DNA of 33,722 bases from an uncultured Pelagibacteraceae bacterium (GTDB taxonomy: Bacteria; Pseudomonadota; Alphaproteobacteria; Pelagibacterales; Pelagibacteraceae): assembly GCA_902523495.1 (NCBI GenBank), contig CABYZU010000010.1, positions 1 to 33,722 on the forward strand. Direction: 5' to 3'. Each line of letters opens with the position of its first letter. Within the stretch, counting starts at the first letter, position 1. The position numbers were made by a program, and so were the translations under genes. Shown here piece by piece: positions 26,944 through 33,722 of this stretch. The notes below the pieces were generated by a model, which was not told the DNA's origin, made no database searches, and worked only from the letters and a program-made list of their open reading frames with translations.

Positions 26944-28331
26944 TATATTTTTTTATATTTCCTTATCATTTTTTTTATATTTTCAAAAGATGTTCCGCCA
27001 TAGGATTTTTTTGATTTAATAGAATTTTTCAGGTCAAAAATCATCAAAACATCTTTAGTAAGTTTTGGTTCGACCATCTTAAGTTCTTCTATAGATAATT
27101 CAGAAAGATTTTTCTTTTTCTTCTCAGCTAAATTTACAATATTAGCAGTTTTTTTGTATGCTTCTCTAAAAGACATGGAATGATTTTTTACCAAATAATC
27201 TGCTAAATCAGTTGCAGTGATATAGCCTATATTTGCGAGATTAAGCATTTGCTTTTTATTTGGTGAAAAATTTTTTATAAATTCATTTAAAATAGTGAGA
27301 CAATCAACAATTGTGTCATTGGCTTTGAATACAATTTCTTTATCGTCTTGAAGATCTTTAAAATATGACAAAGGCAACCCTTTTAATATTGTTAACATAG
27401 AAAATAAATTTCCGTAGGCACTACCAGATTTGCCTCTTAGATACTCAAGGACATCAGGATTTTTCTTTTGAGGCATTATAGATGAACCAGTAACAATTTT
27501 ATCTGACAGAAAAATTAGATTATAGGCATCTGAGTTCCAAATAATAAGTTCCTCGGCAATTCTTGAAATATGCATAGAACAAACTGAAACACTATATAAA
27601 AAATCTAAAACAAAATCTCTATCAGAAACTGTGTCTATAGAATTATTCGTAGGTTTTTTAAAACCAAGTTTTATTGTTGTGTAATTTCTATCAATATTAA
27701 AAGAGGTCCCACTTATTGCTGCAACACCTAATGGATTTTCATTTAAATTTTCAAGATTATTACAAAACCTTTTTTTATCCCTACTAAACATTTCAACATA
27801 AACCAAAAGATAGTGCGCGAAAGAAACTGCCTGAGCATTTTTGAGGTGTGTAAAACCTGGCATGATTGTACTAACATTTTTTTCTGCAATTTTTAATGTA
27901 TTCTTTATTATAACGTTGAGTTTATTATTAATTTCATGCGTTGCAGATTTAATCCAAATTTTAAAGTCAGTTATAACTTGGTCGTTTCTTGATCTTGCAG
28001 TATGAAGATATCCCGCATCTTCTCCAATTATTTGAAAAAGTCTTTTCTCAATATTCATATGAATATCCTCATACTTTTGATTAAACGGAAATTTATTATT
28101 CTTAATTTCTCTTTCAATTTTATCTAATCCAAAAATGATCTTATTTTTAATTTTAAAAGAGATAATTTTTTGTTTAAAAAGCATTTCCGTATGCACTTTT
28201 GATACATTTATATCCTCTTTATAAAGCCTTTTATCAAAATCTATTGAACTTCCAATTCTTTGAAAAGCCATCGAGGTGGATTTTTTAATTCTTGCACCCC
28301 ATATTGCTTGGTTGTTTTTATTTTTTACCAT
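26943..28331 (-). CDS. argH: Argininosuccinate lyase
   Basis: Last step of arginine synthesis: splits argininosuccinate into arginine and fumarate. The 462-residue protein has the three superfamily signatures: SRNDQV near 114-119, PGFTHLKNAQ with His162, and the catalytic-loop GSSIMPQKKNPD (282-293). It starts MVKNKNNQAIWGARIKKSTS, as expected (WGGRF-like opening). It leads the argH-lptM-lysA-plsC-like operon and is divergent from the thioredoxin-like gene with only 22 bases between starts. Confidence 0.96.
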   Translation of the reverse strand: MVKNKNNQAIWGARIKKSTSMAFQRIGSSIDFDKRLYKEDINVSKVHTEMLFKQKIISFKIKNKIIFGLDKIEREIKNNKFPFNQKYEDIHMNIEKRLFQIIGEDAGYLHTARSRNDQVITDFKIWIKSATHEINNKLNVIIKNTLKIAEKNVSTIMPGFTHLKNAQAVSFAHYLLVYVEMFSRDKKRFCNNLENLNENPLGVAAISGTSFNIDRNYTTIKLGFKKPTNNSIDTVSDRDFVLDFLYSVSVCSMHISRIAEELIIWNSDAYNLIFLSDKIVTGSSIMPQKKNPDVLEYLRGKSGSAYGNLFSMLTILKGLPLSYFKDLQDDKEIVFKANDTIVDCLTILNEFIKNFSPNKKQMLNLANIGYITATDLADYLVKNHSMSFREAYKKTANIVNLAEKKKKNLSELSIEELKMVEPKLTKDVLMIFDLKNSIKSKKSYGGTSFENIKKMIRKYKKI

Positions 28332-28353
28332 GGTAATTAATTATACCTTTAAC

Positions 28354-28863
28354 ATGAAATTTCTAATAATTTTTATTTTTTTATTTTCAAATGTTTTTGC
28401 TAGTGAGGTTACTAATTTAAAAAATATCGTAATTAATAAAGAATTGAAAAAATACGACCTAATAACGTTTTTAGACATTAAAAATAATCAGATTGACTTA
28501 AATGATTACAAAGGAAATCTTATATTATTGAATTTTTGGGCTACTTGGTGTGCTCCATGTAAAGAAGAAATGCCCTCTTTGGATGAATTATCTAGAAATA
28601 AGGATTTGAATAATTTAATTATTTTTCCAATTAATGTTGGAAAGGATAGTGCTGAAAAGTCTTCACAGTTTTTCGAAAATTTGAAAATTAAAAATTTAAA
28701 TTTATATTTTGATGCACCAATAACTTTGGCTAAAAAATTTCAACTAAGAGGAATTCCAACCTCGATATTGTTAGATAAAAATGGTTATGAATTTGCTAGA
28801 ATCATTGGTTCAATAGATTTTGAAGATAAAGATTTTATAAAATGGTTGAGTAATTATAATTAA
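28354..28863 (+). CDS. Exported thioredoxin-like (TlpA/ResA-type) protein
   Basis: A 169-residue periplasmic thiol-disulfide protein. Residues 1-17 (MKFLIIFIFLFSNVFAS) form a signal peptide, and the thioredoxin fold carries WATWCAPCKEEMPSL with Cys66 and Cys69, plus the cis-proline loop LRGIPTSILLDKNG. Such proteins reduce apocytochrome c or copper-site cysteines in the periplasm. An in-frame ATG at 28276 lies inside argH and would put 26 residues before the signal peptide, so 28354 is preferred. Its stop overlaps the convergent HIG1 gene by four bases. Confidence 0.88.
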   Translation: MKFLIIFIFLFSNVFASEVTNLKNIVINKELKKYDLITFLDIKNNQIDLNDYKGNLILLNFWATWCAPCKEEMPSLDELSRNKDLNNLIIFPINVGKDSAEKSSQFFENLKIKNLNLYFDAPITLAKKFQLRGIPTSILLDKNGYEFARIIGSIDFEDKDFIKWLSNYN

Positions 28864-29063
28864 TTTTTGAAAAAATAAGCAAAAAATACTAATGCTATTA
28901 CAGCAATAAATTGCAATAATACCCTCAGTTGCATTAATTTGTTTGAATATTTCTTGCTAGCTTCTCCACCTTTAAACAAAGTTCCAATACCAAGAATTAA
29001 TACGACTCCCACAGCCATTAAAAATATTATAGAAATTATTTTAAGTAGTGTTCCAGAAATCAT
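28860..29063 (-). CDS. HIG1-domain twin-transmembrane protein
   Basis: A 67-residue protein with two membrane helices (~7-30 and ~48-65) joined by a positively charged loop, GGEASKKYSNKLMQLRVLLQF, the hallmark of the HIG1 (hypoxia-induced gene 1) family. Mitochondrial relatives associate with respiratory supercomplexes; the bacterial role is not established. It stands alone, convergent with the thioredoxin-like gene, 49 bases from the esterase start on the other strand. Confidence 0.85.
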   Translation of the reverse strand: MISGTLLKIISIIFLMAVGVVLILGIGTLFKGGEASKKYSNKLMQLRVLLQFIAVIALVFFAYFFKN

Positions 29064-29112
29064 AAAAGTACTTTAAAGTGTAAAAAAAATAAAAAAACAT
29101 AAATAGTAATGT

Positions 29113-29766
29113 ATGACATTTTGTCTAGATACTACCATTATCAAACCTGAGAATAGTAACAATATAAAAAATGCTATAATTCTGCTTCATGGATATGGTG
29201 GTGATGGAAAGGATATAAGCATGTTATCTTTAAATTGGAAAAGACATTTACCAAATACTGTTTTTATTTGTCCAAATGGTCATGAATCATGTCCTATAAA
29301 TCCTTCAGGTTATCAATGGTTTGATTTAACTAACGATGACCCAAGTTATATTTTAGAGGAGTCTCTTAAAGCTGAAAAAAAATTAAATAAGTTTATCAAT
29401 GAAGTTAAAAATAAATTTAATCTTGAGAACAGTAAAATTTGTTTATCAGGATTTAGCCAAGGATGCATGATGTCAATTAATTTAGGAATTACATCAGATA
29501 AGGAGTACAATTGCATTGTGGGTTTTTCTGGAAAAATTATTAACGTTAAAGACTTAGAGATAAGAAAAAAATCTTCAACAAATACTTTATTAATACATGG
29601 TGATACGGATCAAGTTGTACCAGCAAATTATATGTTAGAGGCAAAAGATTTTTTTATTAGAAATAATATAGATGTTGAAACACATTTAATAAAAAACTGC
29701 GACCATCATATCCCTATTGAATCCTCTAGTATAGCTCTAAATTACATTCAGAAGAATATTGAATAA
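29113..29766 (+). CDS. Phospholipase/carboxylesterase family alpha/beta hydrolase
   Basis: A 217-residue serine hydrolase of the acyl-protein thioesterase-like family. Visible are the oxyanion-side ILLHGYGGDGKD (~24-34), the nucleophile elbow GFSQG with Ser115, acid candidates Asp164/Asp166 in LIHGDTDQVVP and the catalytic His at 198-199 in CDHHIP. There is no signal peptide, so it is cytoplasmic. The natural substrate is unknown; short-chain esters or lysophospholipids are possible. A second ATG at 29109 is out of frame. Confidence 0.88.
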   Translation: MTFCLDTTIIKPENSNNIKNAIILLHGYGGDGKDISMLSLNWKRHLPNTVFICPNGHESCPINPSGYQWFDLTNDDPSYILEESLKAEKKLNKFINEVKNKFNLENSKICLSGFSQGCMMSINLGITSDKEYNCIVGFSGKIINVKDLEIRKKSSTNTLLIHGDTDQVVPANYMLEAKDFFIRNNIDVETHLIKNCDHHIPIESSSIALNYIQKNIE

Positions 29767-29817
29767 TTTTTTTATGTCATGTTGAAATAATTTTTTATTT
29801 AAGTTAGACTTATCTTA

Positions 29818-30387
29818 ATGAATAATTTTATCGATAAAGATGTTTCGTTAGAAAAATGCCCGGCACTTGTATTGAATGCTGATTACAGACCTTTAAGTTA
29901 TTACCCTCTTTCCTTGTGGTCTTGGCAAGATACAGTTAAATCGGTATTTCTGGACAGAGTGATAATAGTAAGTAATTATGATAGAATTGTAAGAAGCCCC
30001 TCATTTAATATGCAATTACCAAGTGTTATCGCTTTAAAAGATTACATCGTTCCGCAGTCAAAACCAAGCTTCACAAGATTTAATGTTTTTTTAAGAGATA
30101 AATTTTCATGTCAATATTGTGGAAGTGGAGAAGAATTAACATTTGACCATTTAATACCCAGGTCCAAAGGTGGAGAAACTAATTGGGATAACGTTGTAAC
30201 CGCTTGCTCAAATTGTAACGTTAAAAAAGGAGGTAAATTACTAAAATCTTCTGGTATGAAACTTTTTCAATATCCATTTCAGCCTTCAACAGAAGATTTA
30301 CATCGTAATGGAAAGAATTTTCCTCCAAATTATCTTCATAAAAGTTGGATGGATTATTTATATTGGGACGTTGAATTAGAAGCTTAA
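29818..30387 (+). CDS. HNH endonuclease family protein
   Basis: A 189-residue protein whose C-terminal half is an HNH/zinc domain: CQYCG (Cys98, Cys101), TFDHLIPRSKGGE with Asp110-His111, NWDN around 122-125, and TACSNCNVKKGG (Cys130, Cys133). The N-terminal LVLNADYRPLSYYPLSLWSWQDTVKSVF region is shared with a widespread chromosomal HNH family found in many bacteria outside restriction systems. The function of that family is not settled. No mobile-element or restriction partner is nearby. It ends three bases from the convergent coq7. Confidence 0.88.
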   Translation: MNNFIDKDVSLEKCPALVLNADYRPLSYYPLSLWSWQDTVKSVFLDRVIIVSNYDRIVRSPSFNMQLPSVIALKDYIVPQSKPSFTRFNVFLRDKFSCQYCGSGEELTFDHLIPRSKGGETNWDNVVTACSNCNVKKGGKLLKSSGMKLFQYPFQPSTEDLHRNGKNFPPNYLHKSWMDYLYWDVELEA

Positions 30388-30390
30388 AAT

Positions 30391-30921
30391 TTAAACCTTT
30401 TCAGATATACGAATTGCTAGTTTTGAACCTGTTTTGATTATTTTATCCATAATAGAATAAATTCCCTTTTTGGTAGCCCCTTCTTCATAAGCAATATCTT
30501 TATGATGTAACTCGTCTTCTCTAAATTTTATAATTTTAGTTTTAAGATTTTTTTCCTCGGGACCTAATTTATTTATTTGATCTTGGTAATGTTCATCAAT
30601 TACTTCTTCAACAGAAGCAGTACATAACATAGCCGCTTTTTTACCAAGAATTGTAGACCCAAATCCTAAACCCACTCCGAGAAGATCCCACAAAGGTAGA
30701 AATTTTGTTGGTCTAATATTTCTTTTCTTTATTTCTTTTTCAAAAAATTGACAATGTTCAATCTCATGTTCTTTCATATCTTCAATTGTTTTTTTTAAAT
30801 TTTCATTTTTTACAATCGTATTTAAAGCTAATAGCTGTCCTTCGTAAATTTTTACAGCACCTCTCTCACCCGCGTGATCAACTCTAATAAACTCTTCAAC
30901 TTTACTATTTGTTTTTTTCAT
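30391..30921 (-). CDS. coq7: Demethoxyubiquinone hydroxylase (Coq7 type)
   Basis: Diiron monooxygenase for a late hydroxylation in ubiquinone synthesis, the alphaproteobacterial alternative to UbiF. In 176 residues the ligands appear in order: Glu19 in RVDHAGERGA, Glu53-x-x-His56 in HEIEHCQFF, Glu in SVEEVIDEHYQDQ and Glu-x-x-His in FREDELHHKD. It starts 17 bases inside the end of dsbB, an unusually long overlap. With ubiE and ubiB elsewhere in the window it supports aerobic ubiquinone-based respiration. Confidence 0.95.
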   Translation of the reverse strand: MKKTNSKVEEFIRVDHAGERGAVKIYEGQLLALNTIVKNENLKKTIEDMKEHEIEHCQFFEKEIKKRNIRPTKFLPLWDLLGVGLGFGSTILGKKAAMLCTASVEEVIDEHYQDQINKLGPEEKNLKTKIIKFREDELHHKDIAYEEGATKKGIYSIMDKIIKTGSKLAIRISEKV

Positions 30922-31390
30922 AATTAATATAGATTTTAATCAAAGTTATAATAAAAACTAAACTAATTACAATATTAATAGTTGTTAGTGACAATCCAAA
31001 AATCCTAAATGTCACATCTTTACAGCTAACTATATTTTCATTTAGTTGTTTAAGTAAAGCCTCTTTTGTAATATTTTCATTAAGATTTTTTAAACCACAA
31101 AGAGCAGGGTCCTCAAAAATGCCACTTTCAACTCCATAATGATATGTTGAAATTGCAAAAGAAAAAATAAAGGTAATTATTAATAGTAAAACAATGAATT
31201 TTTCATTTTTTTCTAAAAAAAATATTATAAATATTAAAATGATACTTAACATATAAGGTACTCTCTCTATTAGACATAAATTGCACGGCCGGTGCCCAAG
31301 AACATGCTCTATAAAATATGCTGAAATTAGTGCGACAAAACTGAATATAAAAATTATTTTTAAGTAAAATTCGGCTTTATAATTAAACAT
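30905..31390 (-). CDS. dsbB: Disulfide bond formation protein B
   Basis: Inner-membrane protein that reoxidises DsbA by passing electrons to quinone. The 161-residue protein has four predicted helices. The first periplasmic loop has the redox pair Cys36-x-x-Cys39 in RPCNLCLIERVPY, and the second has Cys98 (DPALCGL) and Cys123 (IVSCKDVTFRIFGLSL), as the family requires. It overlaps the DedA-like gene upstream by eight bases and coq7 downstream by 17. No dsbA is in the window. Confidence 0.93.
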   Translation of the reverse strand: MFNYKAEFYLKIIFIFSFVALISAYFIEHVLGHRPCNLCLIERVPYMLSIILIFIIFFLEKNEKFIVLLLIITFIFSFAISTYHYGVESGIFEDPALCGLKNLNENITKEALLKQLNENIVSCKDVTFRIFGLSLTTINIVISLVFIITLIKIYINYEKNK

Positions 31391-31988
31391 TAGAATTAAA
31401 AACTATGTAAATTATTATTGCAATTGTAACAATTATTATCCCGATTATTGTAAACCATTTTGACCCATGATTAATCATTAATTCGTTAAATAAATCTCCA
31501 AATTTATAGGACAAATATGACACTATGAAAAATCTTAATCCTCTAGAAACTAAACTTATTAGAATAAATATAAAAAAGTTAAAGCCTATTAAGCCACTTG
31601 CTAAAGTAAAAACCTTATAAGGAAGTGGAGTAAAGCCTGCTAAAAAAATTATTCCTAACCAAGCATAAAAACCATCACTATTGGTTAAATTTTCCTTAAT
31701 TTTAAATAATTTATCTTCATAACCATAAAAATTCATAATGCTTGTGCTAAATTCAAAAAAAAATGCTCCAATTAAATAACCAAACATACCTCCCATAACT
31801 GAAAAGATTGTTGCTATAAGAAATATTTTTATAAAATCATACTTCTTTGATATTACCATTGGAACGATCATAACATCTGGAGGAACAGGAAAAAATGAAC
31901 TTTCAATAAATGATACTATTGCAAGGTAATATTTAGAACTTTTGTGACCTGCTAAATCTAAACATTTTTTGTAAAGATTTTTAAACAT
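31383..31988 (-). CDS. DedA/VTT-domain membrane protein, YqaA type
   Basis: A 201-residue multi-pass membrane protein. It carries the VTT/DedA-type re-entrant motifs FIESSFFPVPPDVMIVPMVI (~28-47) and AGFTPLPYKVFTLASGLIGF (~117-136), with a final helix at ~178-197. DedA relatives take part in lipid flipping and membrane homeostasis; the YqaA branch is poorly characterised. It is the first gene of a three-gene overlapping run with dsbB and coq7, and divergent from the tRNA-Leu gene across 58 bases of AT-rich DNA. Confidence 0.85.
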   Translation of the reverse strand: MFKNLYKKCLDLAGHKSSKYYLAIVSFIESSFFPVPPDVMIVPMVISKKYDFIKIFLIATIFSVMGGMFGYLIGAFFFEFSTSIMNFYGYEDKLFKIKENLTNSDGFYAWLGIIFLAGFTPLPYKVFTLASGLIGFNFFIFILISLVSRGLRFFIVSYLSYKFGDLFNELMINHGSKWFTIIGIIIVTIAIIIYIVFNSNV

Positions 31989-32046
31989 TTTTAGGTTTTA
32001 ATATAATTATAGTTCTTATACTATTTAATAAATTATTAAACAATTA

Positions 32047-32131
32047 GGGCGAATGGCGGAACTGGTAGACGCGCACGACTCAAAATCGTGTTTCGCAAGA
32101 AGTGAGAGTTCGATTCTCTCTTCGCCCACCA
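32047..32131 (+). tRNA. tRNA-Leu (anticodon CAA)
   Basis: The acceptor stem GGGCGAA pairs with TTCGCCC (32121-32127), followed by discriminator A and an encoded CCA (32129-32131). The anticodon stem CACGA/TCGTG encloses loop CTCAAAA with anticodon CAA at 32081-32083, reading the UUG codon. A long variable arm (class II) and the T arm GAGAG-TTCGATT-CTCTC complete the cloverleaf. The next gene starts four bases after the CCA. Confidence 0.97.
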
Positions 32132-32135
32132 ATTT

Positions 32136-33722
32136 ATGGAATTAAGTAAAATTAACAGCCTAGTTGAACTTTTTTTTATTAAGTATAAAGAAAATACTTC
32201 CATTTCTGACAAGCCATTTTTAAAATGGTTAAAGGATGATAAAAAAGATTTTTTGACTTGGAAACAAGTTGAGTTAAATATCCAGATTTTATCTGATCAT
32301 TTGAGAGCTAACTTATCTAAAGGGGACAGATGTGTTTTATTATCAGAAAATCGACCTGAATGGCTTATTGCAGATATAGCTATTATGAATGCTGGAGGCG
32401 TAACTGTTCCTTTGTTTACAACTTATTCTGAAAAAGATTACGAATATATTATTAACGATTGTAAACCAAAAATTTGTATTGTTTCAAATGATGTCCAATT
32501 GGAAAAAATAAAAAAATTTATCTCAGATAAAATAAAAGTTATTTCAATTGAAAATATAAATGATAAAATTGAGAGTATAAATATTATCTTAGAAGAATAT
32601 AATAAAAAAAAAATTTTTGACATCAACTCAAGCTTTAATCAGAATATTGAAAGGAAAGATCTTGCCTGTATAATTTATACATCTGGAACGACTGGTAATC
32701 CGAAAGGTGTTATGCTTAGCCATGGAGGTATTTTATCAAATTGTGAGGGAGCGCGAGAAATTTTGGAAATGTTAGTCAAAAACAGCCAACCAACTTTTTT
32801 AACTTGGTTACCCTTATCTCATTCATATGAGCATACAGTACAATTTGTTCAAATTTTACTTGGAGCAAAAATTTATTATGCTGAAAGTTTAGAAAAATTG
32901 TTATCCAATATGGTTATTGCAAAACCAACAATAATGACAGCTGTGCCCAGGTTTTATCAAAATCTGTATAGCAAGATTTCAATTAACTTTTCAAAACAGA
33001 CAGGTTTGAAAAAAATGTTGATCTTATCTACTATTTCGCTTGGTATTAAAAAACTAAATAACGAAAATATGAGTTTGAAAGAAAAAATTCTTAATTTTTT
33101 CTGCGAAAGATTAGTAAGAAAAAAAATCAAAAATCAATTCGGTGGGGAGCTGAGAGCTTTTGTTTCTGGAGGGGGTGCTTTAGACAAGAAAATTGGAGAA
33201 TTCTTAAACTCGATAGGTTTGCCAACTTTGCAAGGTTATGGTCTTACAGAGACCTCTCCTGTTGTAAGCTGCAATATTCCTGGAAAAATAAAGATTGAAA
33301 CAGTAGGCCCACCTTTTAAAACAAACCAAGTAAAAATTGCCCAAGATGGAGAAATCTTAGTTAAAGGAGAAAACGTGATGCTTGGTTATTGGAATATGAA
33401 AAAGGAGACAGATGAGATTATTGTAGGTGATTGGTTACACACAGGAGATATAGGTGAAATAACAAAAGATGGAAATTTAAAAATAACAGATAGAAAGAAG
33501 GAGATTATAGTAAATCTGGGTGGTGACAATATTTCTCCATCAAAGATTGAAAATTTGCTGTGTCTTGATGAAAAAATTAAACAAAGTTTTGTTTACGGAG
33601 ATAAAAAAAACTTTTTAGTTGCATTAATTGTTAGCGAAAGTGAACAAAATAAAAAAGAAATTGAATTTTATATAGAAAATCTAAATAAAAGTTTATCTTT
33701 AGTTGAAAAAGTTAAAAAATTT
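32136..33722 (+). CDS. Long-chain acyl-CoA synthetase (AMP-forming), 3' end cut by window
   Basis: Activates long-chain fatty acids to acyl-CoA through an acyl-adenylate. All 529 visible codons are open and the gene runs past the window end. The ATP-binding P-loop YTSGTTGNPKGVMLSHGG starts at residue 181. Other motifs are TWLPLSHSYEH, the A5-type GYGLTETSPVVS, the hinge-region WLHTGDIGEI and TDRKKEIIVNLGGDNISP. The length and spacing match the FAA1-like branch. The ATG lies four bases after the tRNA-Leu CCA with no ribosome-binding site, so it is probably expressed from the tRNA transcript or as a leaderless message. Confidence 0.93.
   Translation, partial: MELSKINSLVELFFIKYKENTSISDKPFLKWLKDDKKDFLTWKQVELNIQILSDHLRANLSKGDRCVLLSENRPEWLIADIAIMNAGGVTVPLFTTYSEKDYEYIINDCKPKICIVSNDVQLEKIKKFISDKIKVISIENINDKIESINIILEEYNKKKIFDINSSFNQNIERKDLACIIYTSGTTGNPKGVMLSHGGILSNCEGAREILEMLVKNSQPTFLTWLPLSHSYEHTVQFVQILLGAKIYYAESLEKLLSNMVIAKPTIMTAVPRFYQNLYSKISINFSKQTGLKKMLILSTISLGIKKLNNENMSLKEKILNFFCERLVRKKIKNQFGGELRAFVSGGGALDKKIGEFLNSIGLPTLQGYGLTETSPVVSCNIPGKIKIETVGPPFKTNQVKIAQDGEILVKGENVMLGYWNMKKETDEIIVGDWLHTGDIGEITKDGNLKITDRKKEIIVNLGGDNISPSKIENLLCLDEKIKQSFVYGDKKNFLVALIVSESEQNKKEIEFYIENLNKSLSLVEKVKKF

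Noticed and set aside
28276..28353. Upstream start for the thioredoxin-like protein
   Set aside because: It would overlap the start of argH and place 26 unrelated residues before an evident signal peptide beginning at 28354.
29818..30387. HNH gene as part of a restriction, homing or mobile system
   Set aside because: No methyltransferase, integrase, terminal repeats or toxin-antitoxin partner is nearby, and the protein matches a widespread chromosomal HNH family.
1..33722. CRISPR arrays, insertion sequences, prophage genes
   Set aside because: No regularly spaced repeats, transposase or phage-like genes were seen on reading both strands; gene content is chromosomal core plus the iron/peroxide section.

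Overview
The window is a dense, very AT-rich stretch of bacterial chromosome. Its gene content and order are alphaproteobacterial: Irr with its HHH motif, a Coq7-type ubiquinone hydroxylase, MutM with a C-x4-C...CxxC zinc finger, a mutM-rpsT-dnaA-dnaN block and an lnt-metK-nusA-infB-rbfA-rpsO-pnp-fabI/fabB/fabA-irr block. The extreme compactness (stops overlapping starts, gaps of a few bases, very short regulatory regions) and lysine/asparagine/isoleucine-rich proteins point to a streamlined marine lineage of the SAR11 (Pelagibacterales) type. That assignment is inference from composition and synteny; no rRNA is present.

Layout. (1) 1-9277, plus strand: the 3' part of lnt, metK, an intrinsic terminator, then nusA, infB, rbfA, rpsO and pnp, ending with a 39-residue membrane peptide. 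rimP, trmB, ylxR and truB, usual members of this block in relatives, are not here. (2) 9280-11779, minus strand: fabA-fabB-fabI, the unsaturated fatty acid branch of type II synthesis. (3) 11780-15759, plus strand: an iron/peroxide section. irr is followed by katG, a 2-oxoglutarate dioxygenase-like protein and a DUF2061 membrane protein; then a Fur-box-like site precedes a 59-residue protein with eight cysteines. Irr-box-like sites lie before irr and inside the katG promoter. (4) 15794-20900, minus strand: ubiE-ubiB-coaBC-dut-moeB/thiF-like, plus an exported SH3 protein. (5) 20934-24889, plus strand: mutM, rpsT, dnaA, dnaN. (6) 24886-28331, minus strand: argH-lptM-lysA-plsC-like. (7) 28354-30387: an exported thioredoxin-like protein, a HIG1 twin-membrane protein (minus), a carboxylesterase and an HNH endonuclease. 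(8) 30391-31988, minus strand: DedA-like, dsbB, coq7. (9) 32047-33722, plus strand: tRNA-Leu(CAA) followed after four bases by a long-chain acyl-CoA synthetase open at the window end.

Most genes are core housekeeping. The most interesting part is 11.8-15.8 kb, where heme/iron sensing (Irr, and possibly Fur) appears wired to a heme peroxidase, an iron-dependent dioxygenase and an undescribed cysteine-rich mini-protein. Translational coupling through TAATG junctions and convergent genes that meet stop-to-stop recur throughout.
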